Shown here piece after piece: positions 8,342 to 15,788 of a stretch of DNA of 64,000 bases. The translations under genes were made by a program, and so were the position numbers. The notes under the pieces were generated by a model. The model did no database searches. It was not told the DNA's origin and saw only the letters and a program-made list of their open reading frames with translations. Numbering within the stretch: position 1 is the first letter of the stretch; the number at the start of each line of letters is the position of its first letter. This stretch comes from an uncultured Bacteroidales bacterium (GTDB lineage: Bacteria; Bacteroidota; Bacteroidia; Bacteroidales; FEN-979): assembly GCA_903959905.1 (NCBI GenBank), contig CAJBYO010000014.1, forward strand, positions 1 through 64,000, read 5' to 3'.

Positions 8342-8704
8342 ATGGTGGAACATTTGACGAAGGCAACCTTCCTGGAGAAGGTCTTCAATTACGAGCAAAA
8401 TCAGGAGTGGAAGTTTGAAGGGACTATTCCCTGTATCATTGATTTCTACGCCGACTGGTGCGGACCCTGCAAAATGGTTGCGCCGATCCTGGATGAATTA
8501 TCGGTTGAGTACAACGGCCAGATTAACATCTATAAAATTGACACGGAAGCAGAGCAGGAACTGGCAGGCGCTTTTGGAATTCGCAGCATCCCTTCCATGC
8601 TTTTTGTTCCTGTCGATGCCCCTCCTCAGATGTCGGTAGGTGCATTACCAAAAGACTCCATCAAACAGGCTATTAAAGACGTATTGCTTACAGCAACAAA
8701 CTAA
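8342..8704 (+). CDS. trxA: Cytoplasmic thioredoxin (WCGPC)
   Basis: A 120-residue thioredoxin with the canonical WCGPC (Cys40, Cys43), PILDEL helix and cis-proline segment IRSIPSMLFVP. It has no signal peptide. Compared with typical thioredoxins it has an N-terminal segment EWKFEGTIPCIIDFYADW, also seen in the lipoprotein paralogue upstream (WKFKGDEPCIIDFYADW); the additional Cys before IIDF is shared by both. Its stop overlaps the start of the WbqC-like gene (TAATG), suggesting cotranscription and translational coupling. Confidence 0.9.
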   Translation: MVEHLTKATFLEKVFNYEQNQEWKFEGTIPCIIDFYADWCGPCKMVAPILDELSVEYNGQINIYKIDTEAEQELAGAFGIRSIPSMLFVPVDAPPQMSVGALPKDSIKQAIKDVLLTATN

Positions 8705-9330
8705 TGCCCGTATTACTTTCAACGGCCTATTGTCCTCCAGGCAGTTACATGGCAGCGGCTGCCGCTGCAACGGAGATTTTTATAGAGGCATTTGAGACGT
8801 ACCCGAAGCAGACATGCAGAAACCACTGCTCCATACTGGGCCCAAACGGGATGCAAGTTCTGAGTATCCCGGTTATCAAGCCAAATGGGAACCATACACT
8901 AACGAAAGACATTGCGATATCGGCGCATCATCCCTGGCAAAAAACTCATTGGCGGTCAATTGAAACGGCGTATAACAATTCGCCGTTTTTTCTTTATTAC
9001 CAGGATCTGTTTTTGCCGTTTTATACGCGGAAATACAAATATCTACTGGACCTGAACCTGGACATCTTACAGGCAGTTTTAATGATTCTGAAGGCCGCCC
9101 GGCCGGTAATATTAACAGACAATTATCTTAAAACACCAGTTAATGAAACAGACCTGCGGTCGGTGTTTGGTAAAAAAAAACAGACCAATCCGATTAACCT
9201 GCCTGCATATACCCAGGTTTTTGAAACACGGTTCGGATTCGTGCCCGATTTAAGCATCCTTGATATCCTGTTTAACCTCGGTCCGGAGACATCATTTTAC
9301 CTTGAAGCGATTCATGCAAGCCAAATTTGA
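8704..9330 (+). CDS. WbqC-like family protein
   Basis: A 208-residue protein of the WbqC-like family, which occurs in polysaccharide loci and widely in Bacteroidota and whose biochemistry is not established. Family features seen: the start LLSTAYCPPGSYMAAAA, the central HHPWQKTHWRSIETAYNNSPFFLYY block (His-x-x-x-x-x-His-Trp...Ala-Tyr-x-x-x-Pro-Phe-Phe) and a C-terminal TRFGFVPDLSILDILFNLGPE. The start overlaps the trx stop by one base. No other glycan genes are adjacent here. Confidence 0.82.
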   Translation: MPVLLSTAYCPPGSYMAAAAAATEIFIEAFETYPKQTCRNHCSILGPNGMQVLSIPVIKPNGNHTLTKDIAISAHHPWQKTHWRSIETAYNNSPFFLYYQDLFLPFYTRKYKYLLDLNLDILQAVLMILKAARPVILTDNYLKTPVNETDLRSVFGKKKQTNPINLPAYTQVFETRFGFVPDLSILDILFNLGPETSFYLEAIHASQI

Positions 9331-9331
9331 T

Positions 9332-9339
9332 TATCTTTG
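9332..9339 (+). promoter_or_regulatory. Putative -7 element for feoAB
   Basis: TATCTTTG begins two bases after the wbqC-like stop and 22 nt before the TTG start of feoAB. Confidence 0.45.
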
Positions 9340-9361
9340 CATTAATTCAATCTAAATAAAA

Positions 9362-11767
9362 TTGACTACTCTTTCAGACCTCAAACAGGGCGAATCCGGC
9401 CTTATCACCAAAGTAAAAGGTCGCGGCGCTTTTCGGAAACGAATCACTGAAATGGGCTTCGTGAAAGGCAGGGAGGTAACAGTAGTCAAAGCAGCCCCAT
9501 TGCAGGACCCCATCCAGTATAAAATCATGGGATATCACGTCTCTCTTCGTCAGAGTGAAGCGAGGCTTATTAACATGACATCTGCAGGGGAACCGGATAA
9601 TCACCACGGTTCAATGCCCGAAGAACCGGGATACATTGGTACCGTTGAAGAAGAGACCCGGCGAAATGATTTTGGCGACCGGGGAAAAACAATTGACATC
9701 GCCCTGGTTGGAAATCCAAATTCCGGGAAGACAACCCTGTTCAACATCGCTTCTGGCTCGCATGAGCGTGTAGGAAATTTCAGTGGAGTGACTGTTGATT
9801 CAAAAGAAGCGGGGTTCCGGCATGCCGGGTATTTGTTTAACATTACTGACCTCCCGGGAACCTATTCGCTTACCGCTTATTCTCCGGAAGAACTTTTTGT
9901 CAGGACCCATATTACCGAGAAAATTCCCGATATCGTTGTCAATGTGGTGGATGCCTCCAACCTGGAACGCAATCTCTACCTGACGACACAGCTTATTGAT
10001 ATGGATATAAGGGTGGTAATCGCCCTCAACATGTACGATGAGTTCCAACAAACCGGCAATCAGCTTGATTACCATGCACTCAGCAAACTCTTGGGGATAC
10101 CCGTTATTCCAACGGTCAGTTCAAAAGGCACCGGCATTTCCGAGCTGTTTGACCAGATCATTGAGGTATTTGAGGACCGGAGCCCGGTTGTACGGCATGT
10201 TCACATCAACTACGGTCCCGAGCTGGAACGGTCAATCAGGAGGATACAGGAAGTTATCTGGCTCGACAAATCGCTTACCGACCGGATATCCTCGCGCTTT
10301 TACAGCATCAAGTTACTGGAAAAGGATACTGCTGTTTTAACGTCACTTCAATCATCCCTGCAATACAGTGCGATCATAGAAGAATCAGAGAAGGAGATCT
10401 TACGCCTCGAAACACTCTTCAAAGAGGATTCAGCCACGCTGGCTACAGATGCCAAATACGGGTTTGTGGCAGGTGCCCTGAAGGAAACAATGCATGTTGC
10501 AGAGGTAAGGGAACCGTCAAAATCACCCAGCGAGCGTATTGACACATTGCTCACCCATAAATATTTAGGATTTCCAATGTTCCTGGTATTTCTGTGGGTG
10601 ATGTTCCAGTCAACATTTTCACTTGGCGAAATCCCCAAGCATTGGATTGACCTGCTTGTTGCTGAAATCGGGTCGAAATTAACCACAGCACTTCCTTCGG
10701 GACCTGCGAGGGATTTGCTGGTTGACGGAATCATCAACGGTGTTGGCAGTATTATTGTTTTCCTTCCGAACATCCTGATACTGTTCTTCTTCATTTCCCT
10801 AATGGAGGACTCAGGGTATATGGCCCGGGCCGCATTTATCATGGATAAACTCATGCATAAAATCGGCTTGCACGGACAGTCATTCATTCCGCTTATCATG
10901 GGTTTTGGATGCAATGTACCAGCCATTATGGTCACACGGACACTGAAAGACCGAAACGACAGACTGCTCACCATGCTTATTAACCCCTTCATGTCCTGCA
11001 GTGCACGTTTACCGGTTTACATTCTCATCGCCGGAGCTATTTTCCCGGATCATGCAGGTTCAGTCATTTTCGGATTATATATTACGGGGATTGTCCTGGC
11101 AATTTTAATTTCCCTCGTATTTAAAAGGTTCTTGTTTAAAAGCCAGGAAGCCCCTTTTGTCATGGAACTTCCACCCTACCGTATGCCTACGCATTCAGTT
11201 ATCCTGAGTCACATGTGGGAAAAAGGCAAACAATACCTGAGCAAAATGGGCGGCATCATCCTGATTGCAGTCATTCTCATCTGGACGCTTGAGTACTTTC
11301 CCGGCGGGAACAAGTTAAGCCCGGATGAAAGACTGCAGAACTCGTATATCGCCCAAATTGGAAGAGCAATCGAGCCAGCTATCGCCCCGCTTGGCTTTGA
11401 CTGGCGCATGGGGGTCAGCCTGATCACCGGGGCTGCGGCAAAGGAAGTTGTGGTAAGTACCATGGGCGTTTTGTTTGGGTCAAACCATTATCATGAAAGA
11501 AGGAACGCCAAGCCCCTTGGTGTTCAGTTGCAACAGGCCACATATCAGAATGGGCCCCGGGAGGGACAAAAACTGTTCACGCCTGTTGCAGGAATATCCT
11601 TTCTTTTATTCATCCTCATTTATATGCCATGTATAGCGGTGGTTGCAACTGTTAACCGCGAATCAGGGAGCTGGAAATGGGCCCTGTTCCTGATCACATA
11701 CACCACTGCACTGGCCTGGCTGTTATCCTTTACTGTATTTCAAATAGGCAGTTTAATCTTCTCATGA
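9362..11767 (+). CDS. feoB: Ferrous iron transporter FeoA-FeoB fusion
   Basis: An 801-residue inner-membrane Fe(II) transporter. Residues 1-72 are a FeoA (SH3-like) domain (LSDLKQGESGLITKVKG, then ITEMGFVKGREVTVVKAAP). After a linker comes the G-domain: G1 GNPNSGKTT (about 117-125), G2 GVTVDS, G3 DLPGTYSL, G4 NMYD. The membrane core follows with the conserved GFGCNVPAIMVTRTL and SCSARLPVYI gates, and a C-terminal part with GAAAKEVVVSTMGVLFG. Translation appears to start at TTG (9362); no in-frame ATG precedes the FeoA domain. The fused FeoA-FeoB architecture is common in Bacteroidota. A tiny Cys-rich membrane protein follows immediately. Confidence 0.95.
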   Translation: MTTLSDLKQGESGLITKVKGRGAFRKRITEMGFVKGREVTVVKAAPLQDPIQYKIMGYHVSLRQSEARLINMTSAGEPDNHHGSMPEEPGYIGTVEEETRRNDFGDRGKTIDIALVGNPNSGKTTLFNIASGSHERVGNFSGVTVDSKEAGFRHAGYLFNITDLPGTYSLTAYSPEELFVRTHITEKIPDIVVNVVDASNLERNLYLTTQLIDMDIRVVIALNMYDEFQQTGNQLDYHALSKLLGIPVIPTVSSKGTGISELFDQIIEVFEDRSPVVRHVHINYGPELERSIRRIQEVIWLDKSLTDRISSRFYSIKLLEKDTAVLTSLQSSLQYSAIIEESEKEILRLETLFKEDSATLATDAKYGFVAGALKETMHVAEVREPSKSPSERIDTLLTHKYLGFPMFLVFLWVMFQSTFSLGEIPKHWIDLLVAEIGSKLTTALPSGPARDLLVDGIINGVGSIIVFLPNILILFFFISLMEDSGYMARAAFIMDKLMHKIGLHGQSFIPLIMGFGCNVPAIMVTRTLKDRNDRLLTMLINPFMSCSARLPVYILIAGAIFPDHAGSVIFGLYITGIVLAILISLVFKRFLFKSQEAPFVMELPPYRMPTHSVILSHMWEKGKQYLSKMGGIILIAVILIWTLEYFPGGNKLSPDERLQNSYIAQIGRAIEPAIAPLGFDWRMGVSLITGAAAKEVVVSTMGVLFGSNHYHERRNAKPLGVQLQQATYQNGPREGQKLFTPVAGISFLLFILIYMPCIAVVATVNRESGSWKWALFLITYTTALAWLLSFTVFQIGSLIFS

Positions 11768-11768
11768 A

Positions 11769-11915
11769 ATGATTATACAATATATCATAGTCGGTACCAT
11801 CGTTTTAACCGCAACAGCAATATCATTCGTGCGCATTATCGGTTTCTTCAGGACGCCGGCCTCAAAATGCAACGGCTGCAGTGGCTGCGGGCTGAAGGAG
11901 TTGAAGAGGGTGTGA
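11769..11915 (+). CDS. FeoB-associated Cys-rich membrane protein
   Basis: A 48-residue open frame starting one base after the feoAB stop: one N-terminal membrane helix (MIIQYIIVGTIVLTATAISF) followed by a short tail with Cys34, Cys37 and Cys40 in KCNGCSGCGLKEL. This is the layout of the FeoB-associated Cys-rich membrane protein family, small partners often found after feoB and proposed to bind or chaperone iron. It is too short for normal gene callers but is well supported by position, composition and an exact ATG-TGA frame. Confidence 0.85.
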   Translation: MIIQYIIVGTIVLTATAISFVRIIGFFRTPASKCNGCSGCGLKELKRV

Positions 11916-11918
11916 GGC

Positions 11919-11995
11919 GTGACGCGTGACGGGTGACGGGTGACGCGTGACGCGTGACAGGTGACGCGTGACGCTTGACGGGTGACGGGTGACAG
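11919..11995 (+). repeat. Heptamer tandem array GTGACGS, 11 units
   Basis: Eleven consecutive 7-bp units, mostly GTGACGC, GTGACGG or GTGACAG, begin four bases after the stop of the small Cys-rich gene. The same unit, in the same orientation, forms a 13-unit array inside dnaE at 33686-33776. The region is noncoding; its position between feoAB and the NlpC gene suggests a dispersed boundary repeat. Confidence 0.93.
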
Positions 11996-12028
11996 TTGTT
12001 AGTGGCCTGTTACATATATTTTTCTTTC

Positions 12029-12036
12029 TATCTTTG
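12029..12036 (+). promoter_or_regulatory. Putative -7 element for the NlpC/P60 gene
   Basis: TATCTTTG lies 22 nt before the ATG at 12059, just downstream of the heptamer array. Confidence 0.5.
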
Positions 12037-12058
12037 CCACCTTCAACAAACCAACCTC

Positions 12059-12871
12059 ATGGAATACGGTATTTGCCAGTTAAGTATTATCCCGCTGCGT
12101 GCGGAACCTTCCCATAAATCGGAAATGGTCTCACAAATTCTGTTTGGTGAAGCTTACATGATTTTGGAGAAAGAGAATTCCTGGCTTAGAATTATCACCT
12201 CGTTTGATCATTATGAAGGTTGGATTGATGGTGTTCAGGCTCACCTTGTTGATGAGCCGGAATTCCTGCGGCTTACCGGGGCTGAGACATCTGTAACAAC
12301 AGATCTTGTTCAGCTTCTGTCGCATGAAACAGGCCGGTCAATGATTCCCGTCATCATAGGCAGTTCTTTGCCGGCATTTGACGAATCAAGGATCAGGATC
12401 GGGCAGGATGTTTACTTTTATGACGGGTTGGTATCCCCTGACCTTCTGCACCCGGGCGAGGAACCGTTGAAAAAAAACCCGGTATCCATACAGGAACTTA
12501 CCGGGGATGCCATGCTTTATATGAATGCACCATACCTGTGGGGAGGCAGAACACCGTTTGGCATCGACTGTTCCGGATTCATTCAGATGGTTTTTAAACT
12601 GAAGGGGTTACCACTGCTCAGGGACGCATCACTCCAGGCAACCCAGGGAGAAACGGTGAGCCTGCTGGCTGAGGCCTTACCAGGCGATCTGGCGTTCTTT
12701 GACGACCCCGAAGGTAAAATTATCCATGTCGGGATGCTCCTTGATGCCCAGCGTATCATTCACTGCTCCGGGAAAGTTCAGGTTGACGCTATTGATCATG
12801 AAGGCATTTACAGTGCAAAACAGAGGCGTTACACACACAAACTCAGGCTGATCAAGCGAATTCTCTCCTGA
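12059..12871 (+). CDS. NlpC/P60 (C40) cell-wall peptidase with SH3 domain
   Basis: A 270-residue protein from the ATG at 12059, chosen because the promoter element lies between it and the longer frame start. An N-terminal SH3-like region (LSIIPLRAEPSHKSEMVSQI, then GWIDGVQ) precedes a C-terminal NlpC/P60 domain with the catalytic Cys in FGIDCSGFIQMVF and the His in KIIHVGMLL. Such enzymes cleave peptidoglycan stem peptides, typically the gamma-D-Glu-diamino acid bond. No signal peptide is visible, which is usual for Bacteroidota homologues active on recycled muropeptides, so cytoplasmic recycling is possible. Confidence 0.88.
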   Translation: MEYGICQLSIIPLRAEPSHKSEMVSQILFGEAYMILEKENSWLRIITSFDHYEGWIDGVQAHLVDEPEFLRLTGAETSVTTDLVQLLSHETGRSMIPVIIGSSLPAFDESRIRIGQDVYFYDGLVSPDLLHPGEEPLKKNPVSIQELTGDAMLYMNAPYLWGGRTPFGIDCSGFIQMVFKLKGLPLLRDASLQATQGETVSLLAEALPGDLAFFDDPEGKIIHVGMLLDAQRIIHCSGKVQVDAIDHEGIYSAKQRRYTHKLRLIKRILS

Positions 12872-12873
12872 AT

Positions 12874-13575
12874 TTAGTAGATTGTATCGTCTCTTTCCTT
12901 TTTGGGAAGTTTTGAAATTTTCTGCTGGTTAAAAACCCAGGTCAGCCGGATGCTGATTACGTTATTATACTGATAGCGCGTTTCAGGGTTCTGGGGAGGA
13001 TTAAGTATTGATTTATCAATATAAACGGTCCTGTTACTCTTCAATGAATACTGGTAACGCAGATTCGCCCAGAGTTTACTCCATAGCCTTATCTGTAAAT
13101 CTGCAATCACTGAAACATCAAAATTTGACAGACCGGTCTGATATTTAAAATACTGATCATAAAAAGTGTTGCTGGTCTCCTTGTAATTGATCAGCTGACC
13201 GTAGGAAAAACCGACGCCACCCGCTATCGCCCTCCTGTCGGAATAATGAACCAGGACAGGGATCTCGGCATAGTCCTGAACAAGTTTATAGGTATAGGAA
13301 TAGAGCGAATCAGATCCTCCTTTGTGGGAACTTCCTTTTTGTGAATAGAGCAATTCCATACTGACTGACCAATGTTTTTTTGCCCCGAACGGTATTTCAA
13401 TCATCGGGCCAACATTAAGCCCGACTTTACGAAAGCCGAACAAGTCGTCCCCGTCAACCTGCGTAAGGTTTGTACCAAGACTGACAGCCCCAAGTATACG
13501 CTGTGCTTCAGATGTTTGAGAAAAACCTATGAGCAGGGCAAGAAAGAGCAGAAAGGAGTATAAAAACTTTGACAT
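12874..13575 (-). CDS. Outer-membrane beta-barrel protein (PorT-like fold)
   Basis: A 233-residue protein with a signal peptide (MSKFLYSFLLFLALLIGFSQTSEAQ) and a pattern of amphipathic strands ending in aromatic residues (VGLNVGPMIEIPFG, WSVSMELLYSQKG, IRLWSKLWANLRYQYSL, VISIRLTWVF), as expected for a small beta barrel of the OMP_b-brl_2 type. It lies downstream of tex on the same strand after a 59-bp gap. The specific role is unknown. Confidence 0.75.
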   Translation of the reverse strand: MSKFLYSFLLFLALLIGFSQTSEAQRILGAVSLGTNLTQVDGDDLFGFRKVGLNVGPMIEIPFGAKKHWSVSMELLYSQKGSSHKGGSDSLYSYTYKLVQDYAEIPVLVHYSDRRAIAGGVGFSYGQLINYKETSNTFYDQYFKYQTGLSNFDVSVIADLQIRLWSKLWANLRYQYSLKSNRTVYIDKSILNPPQNPETRYQYNNVISIRLTWVFNQQKISKLPKKERDDTIY

Positions 13576-13634
13576 GGCAGAAAAATCGTAAATCGTAATA
13601 TTGTCAATAGAAGGATCAGACCATATTTTAACGT

Positions 13635-15788
13635 TTAACCCGCAGGCTTAGTATGCTGACCCTTCATTGTAAGTTGTATGCGCTTACGTTCGAAATCAAT
13701 CTCCAGCACCTCCACCATGACCTTCTGGTTAAGTTTCACCACTTCATTCGGATCCCTGACAAAACGGTCGGCAAGCTGGCTGATATGCACCAATCCGTCC
13801 TGGTGTACACCCAGGTCAACAAAGACACCAAAATTAGTTATGTTGGTAATGATCCCGGGAAGTTTCATCCCGACATGCAGGTCGTTGATCGAGTGGATGT
13901 GCTTATCAAATTCAAACATTTCAAACTGTTGCCTCGGATCGCGTCCTGGCTTGGCCAGTTCATGCATAATATCCTGCAGAGTGGGCATCCCGACTTTGTC
14001 GTTGATAAAATCCTCAAGCACAACCTGCGATCGTAATTCGGGCTTTCCGATAAGGTCTTCAACCGAACATTTGAGCTTTTTGACCATCTGGTCCACGATA
14101 TGGTAGCTCTCCGGATGCACTGAACTTTTATCCAGCGGATTTTTCGCATCCCTTATGCGAAGGAATCCGGCCGACTGTTCAAAGGCCTTGTCACCAAAGC
14201 GCGTTACCTTTTTAAACTCAGTGCGTGATTTGAAAGGTCCGTTATCATTGCGGTAAGCGATGATATTCTTCGCCAGGCCAGGGCCAACACCCGAAACGTA
14301 AGTAAGAAGTTCTTCACTTGCCGTATTAACCTCCACCCCTACCTTGTTGACACAACTCACGACAGTGTCCTCAAGGCATTTCATCAGGGCAGCCTGGTCA
14401 ACATCATGCTGATATTGTCCGACACCGATTGATTTGGGTTCAATCTTCACCAGTTCCGCGAGCGGATCCATCAGGCGACGGCCAATGGAGACAGACCCAC
14501 GTACCGTTACGTCGTAATCAGGAAATTCTTTGCGGGCCACAGCGGAAGCGGAATACACAGATGCCCCGCTCTCATTCACGGCAAGGGCTATTACATCCCG
14601 GTCAAACGGAATAGATTTGACCAGCCGTTCTGTTTCCCGGCCTGCAGTACCGTTCCCGATGGCAATTGCTTCAATTTTATAAGCATTAACAAGGCTTTTC
14701 AACTTATGAACGGACTCCTTGACTTCATTCTGGGGAGGGTGTGGATAAATCGTTTCATTATGCACTAGTTTTCCCTGCCTGTCAAGACAAACTACCTTAC
14801 ACCCGGTCCTGAAACCAGGATCAATGGCAAGTACATTCTTTTGCCCGAGGGGTGGTGCCAGTAGCAACTGCCTGATGTTCTCTGCAAATACTCTTATGGC
14901 CTCGGCATCCGCTTTTTCTTTGGCCCACTGTCTCATTTCAGTTTCAATGGAAGGAAACAGCAGCCGCTTGCAACTGTCGGCAATAGCGGTTTTAACCAAC
15001 GCCGAGGATGCGTTATTTCCTTTAATAAATATTCTGTGAAGGATTTCGTGGGCCTGTTCTTCTTCCACGCCAACTGAAATCCTCAGAAAGCCCTCGTTTT
15101 CACCCCTCAACATGGCCAACAGTCGGTGGGAAGGTGCTTTATGGAGGCGTTCATGGTGATCGAAATACATCTGGAAATTAATCCCCTCCTGGTCTTTCCC
15201 TTTTACAACTTTGACAACCACATCAGATTCATGCTGGAACAAAGCCCTGATCCGTTTACGGGCATAGCTGTCCTCATTCACCTTTTCCGCTATGATATCA
15301 CTGGCACCCTGAAGTGCATCATCAGCAGAATTGACTCCTTTTTCAGGATCGATAAATTTTAACGCACGCTGCTCAATGTCATCGTAGCGCTGCGAATACA
15401 CCAGGTCGGCCAGTGGTTCAAGCCCTTTTTCCCTGGCGATACTGGCCCGGGTTTTCCGCTTCGGTTTATACGGCAGGTAAATATCTTCAAGTTCGGCCAT
15501 GGTAGCCGCCCCCGCAACTGCAGCCTCCAGTTCCGGTGTCAGTTTTTCCTGCTCTTTCAACGAGTTAAGGATAGCTGCACGCCGTGAATCCAGCTCTTTT
15601 AACTGGGCAAGCCTGTCACGTACCTTTGCAATAACCACCTCGTCCATGGAACCGGTCATTTCCTTACGGTAACGGGCAATGAAAGGTATGGTGGCTCCGC
15701 TTTCCAGCAGGTTAATGGTATTCTGCACAAAGTTTGCAGGCTGTTTTAGTTCACCTGCAATGATGAGGGTGTATTTTTCGCTAATCAT
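13635..15788 (-). CDS. tex: Tex-family RNA-binding transcription accessory protein
   Basis: A 717-residue Tex homologue. N-terminal helical region (FIARYRKEMTGSMDEVVIAKV, IYLPYKPKRKTRASIAREKGL); a YqgF/RNase H-like domain from about 320 (VLAIDPGFRTGCKVVCLD, then IAIGNGTAGRETE); helix-hairpin-helix motifs (LLTYVSGVGPGLAKNIIAYR); and a C-terminal S1 RNA-binding domain (GMKLPGIITNITNFGVFVDLG, then DGLVHISQLADRFV). Length and order are those of the family, which binds RNA and influences transcription. Its ATG overlaps the stop of the upstream T9SS gene (ATGA), so it is probably translationally coupled to two surface-protein genes. Confidence 0.94.
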   Translation of the reverse strand: MISEKYTLIIAGELKQPANFVQNTINLLESGATIPFIARYRKEMTGSMDEVVIAKVRDRLAQLKELDSRRAAILNSLKEQEKLTPELEAAVAGAATMAELEDIYLPYKPKRKTRASIAREKGLEPLADLVYSQRYDDIEQRALKFIDPEKGVNSADDALQGASDIIAEKVNEDSYARKRIRALFQHESDVVVKVVKGKDQEGINFQMYFDHHERLHKAPSHRLLAMLRGENEGFLRISVGVEEEQAHEILHRIFIKGNNASSALVKTAIADSCKRLLFPSIETEMRQWAKEKADAEAIRVFAENIRQLLLAPPLGQKNVLAIDPGFRTGCKVVCLDRQGKLVHNETIYPHPPQNEVKESVHKLKSLVNAYKIEAIAIGNGTAGRETERLVKSIPFDRDVIALAVNESGASVYSASAVARKEFPDYDVTVRGSVSIGRRLMDPLAELVKIEPKSIGVGQYQHDVDQAALMKCLEDTVVSCVNKVGVEVNTASEELLTYVSGVGPGLAKNIIAYRNDNGPFKSRTEFKKVTRFGDKAFEQSAGFLRIRDAKNPLDKSSVHPESYHIVDQMVKKLKCSVEDLIGKPELRSQVVLEDFINDKVGMPTLQDIMHELAKPGRDPRQQFEMFEFDKHIHSINDLHVGMKLPGIITNITNFGVFVDLGVHQDGLVHISQLADRFVRDPNEVVKLNQKVMVEVLEIDFERKRIQLTMKGQHTKPAG

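Noticed and set aside
11919..11995. Heptamer array considered as a CRISPR or iteron origin
   Set aside because: Units are 7 bp without spacers, no cas or rep gene is near, and the same unit lies in a coding region.
13653..14106. Long plus-strand frames opposite tex
   Set aside because: They are antisense shadows of the tex S1 and helix-hairpin-helix regions; tex motifs are unambiguous on the minus strand.
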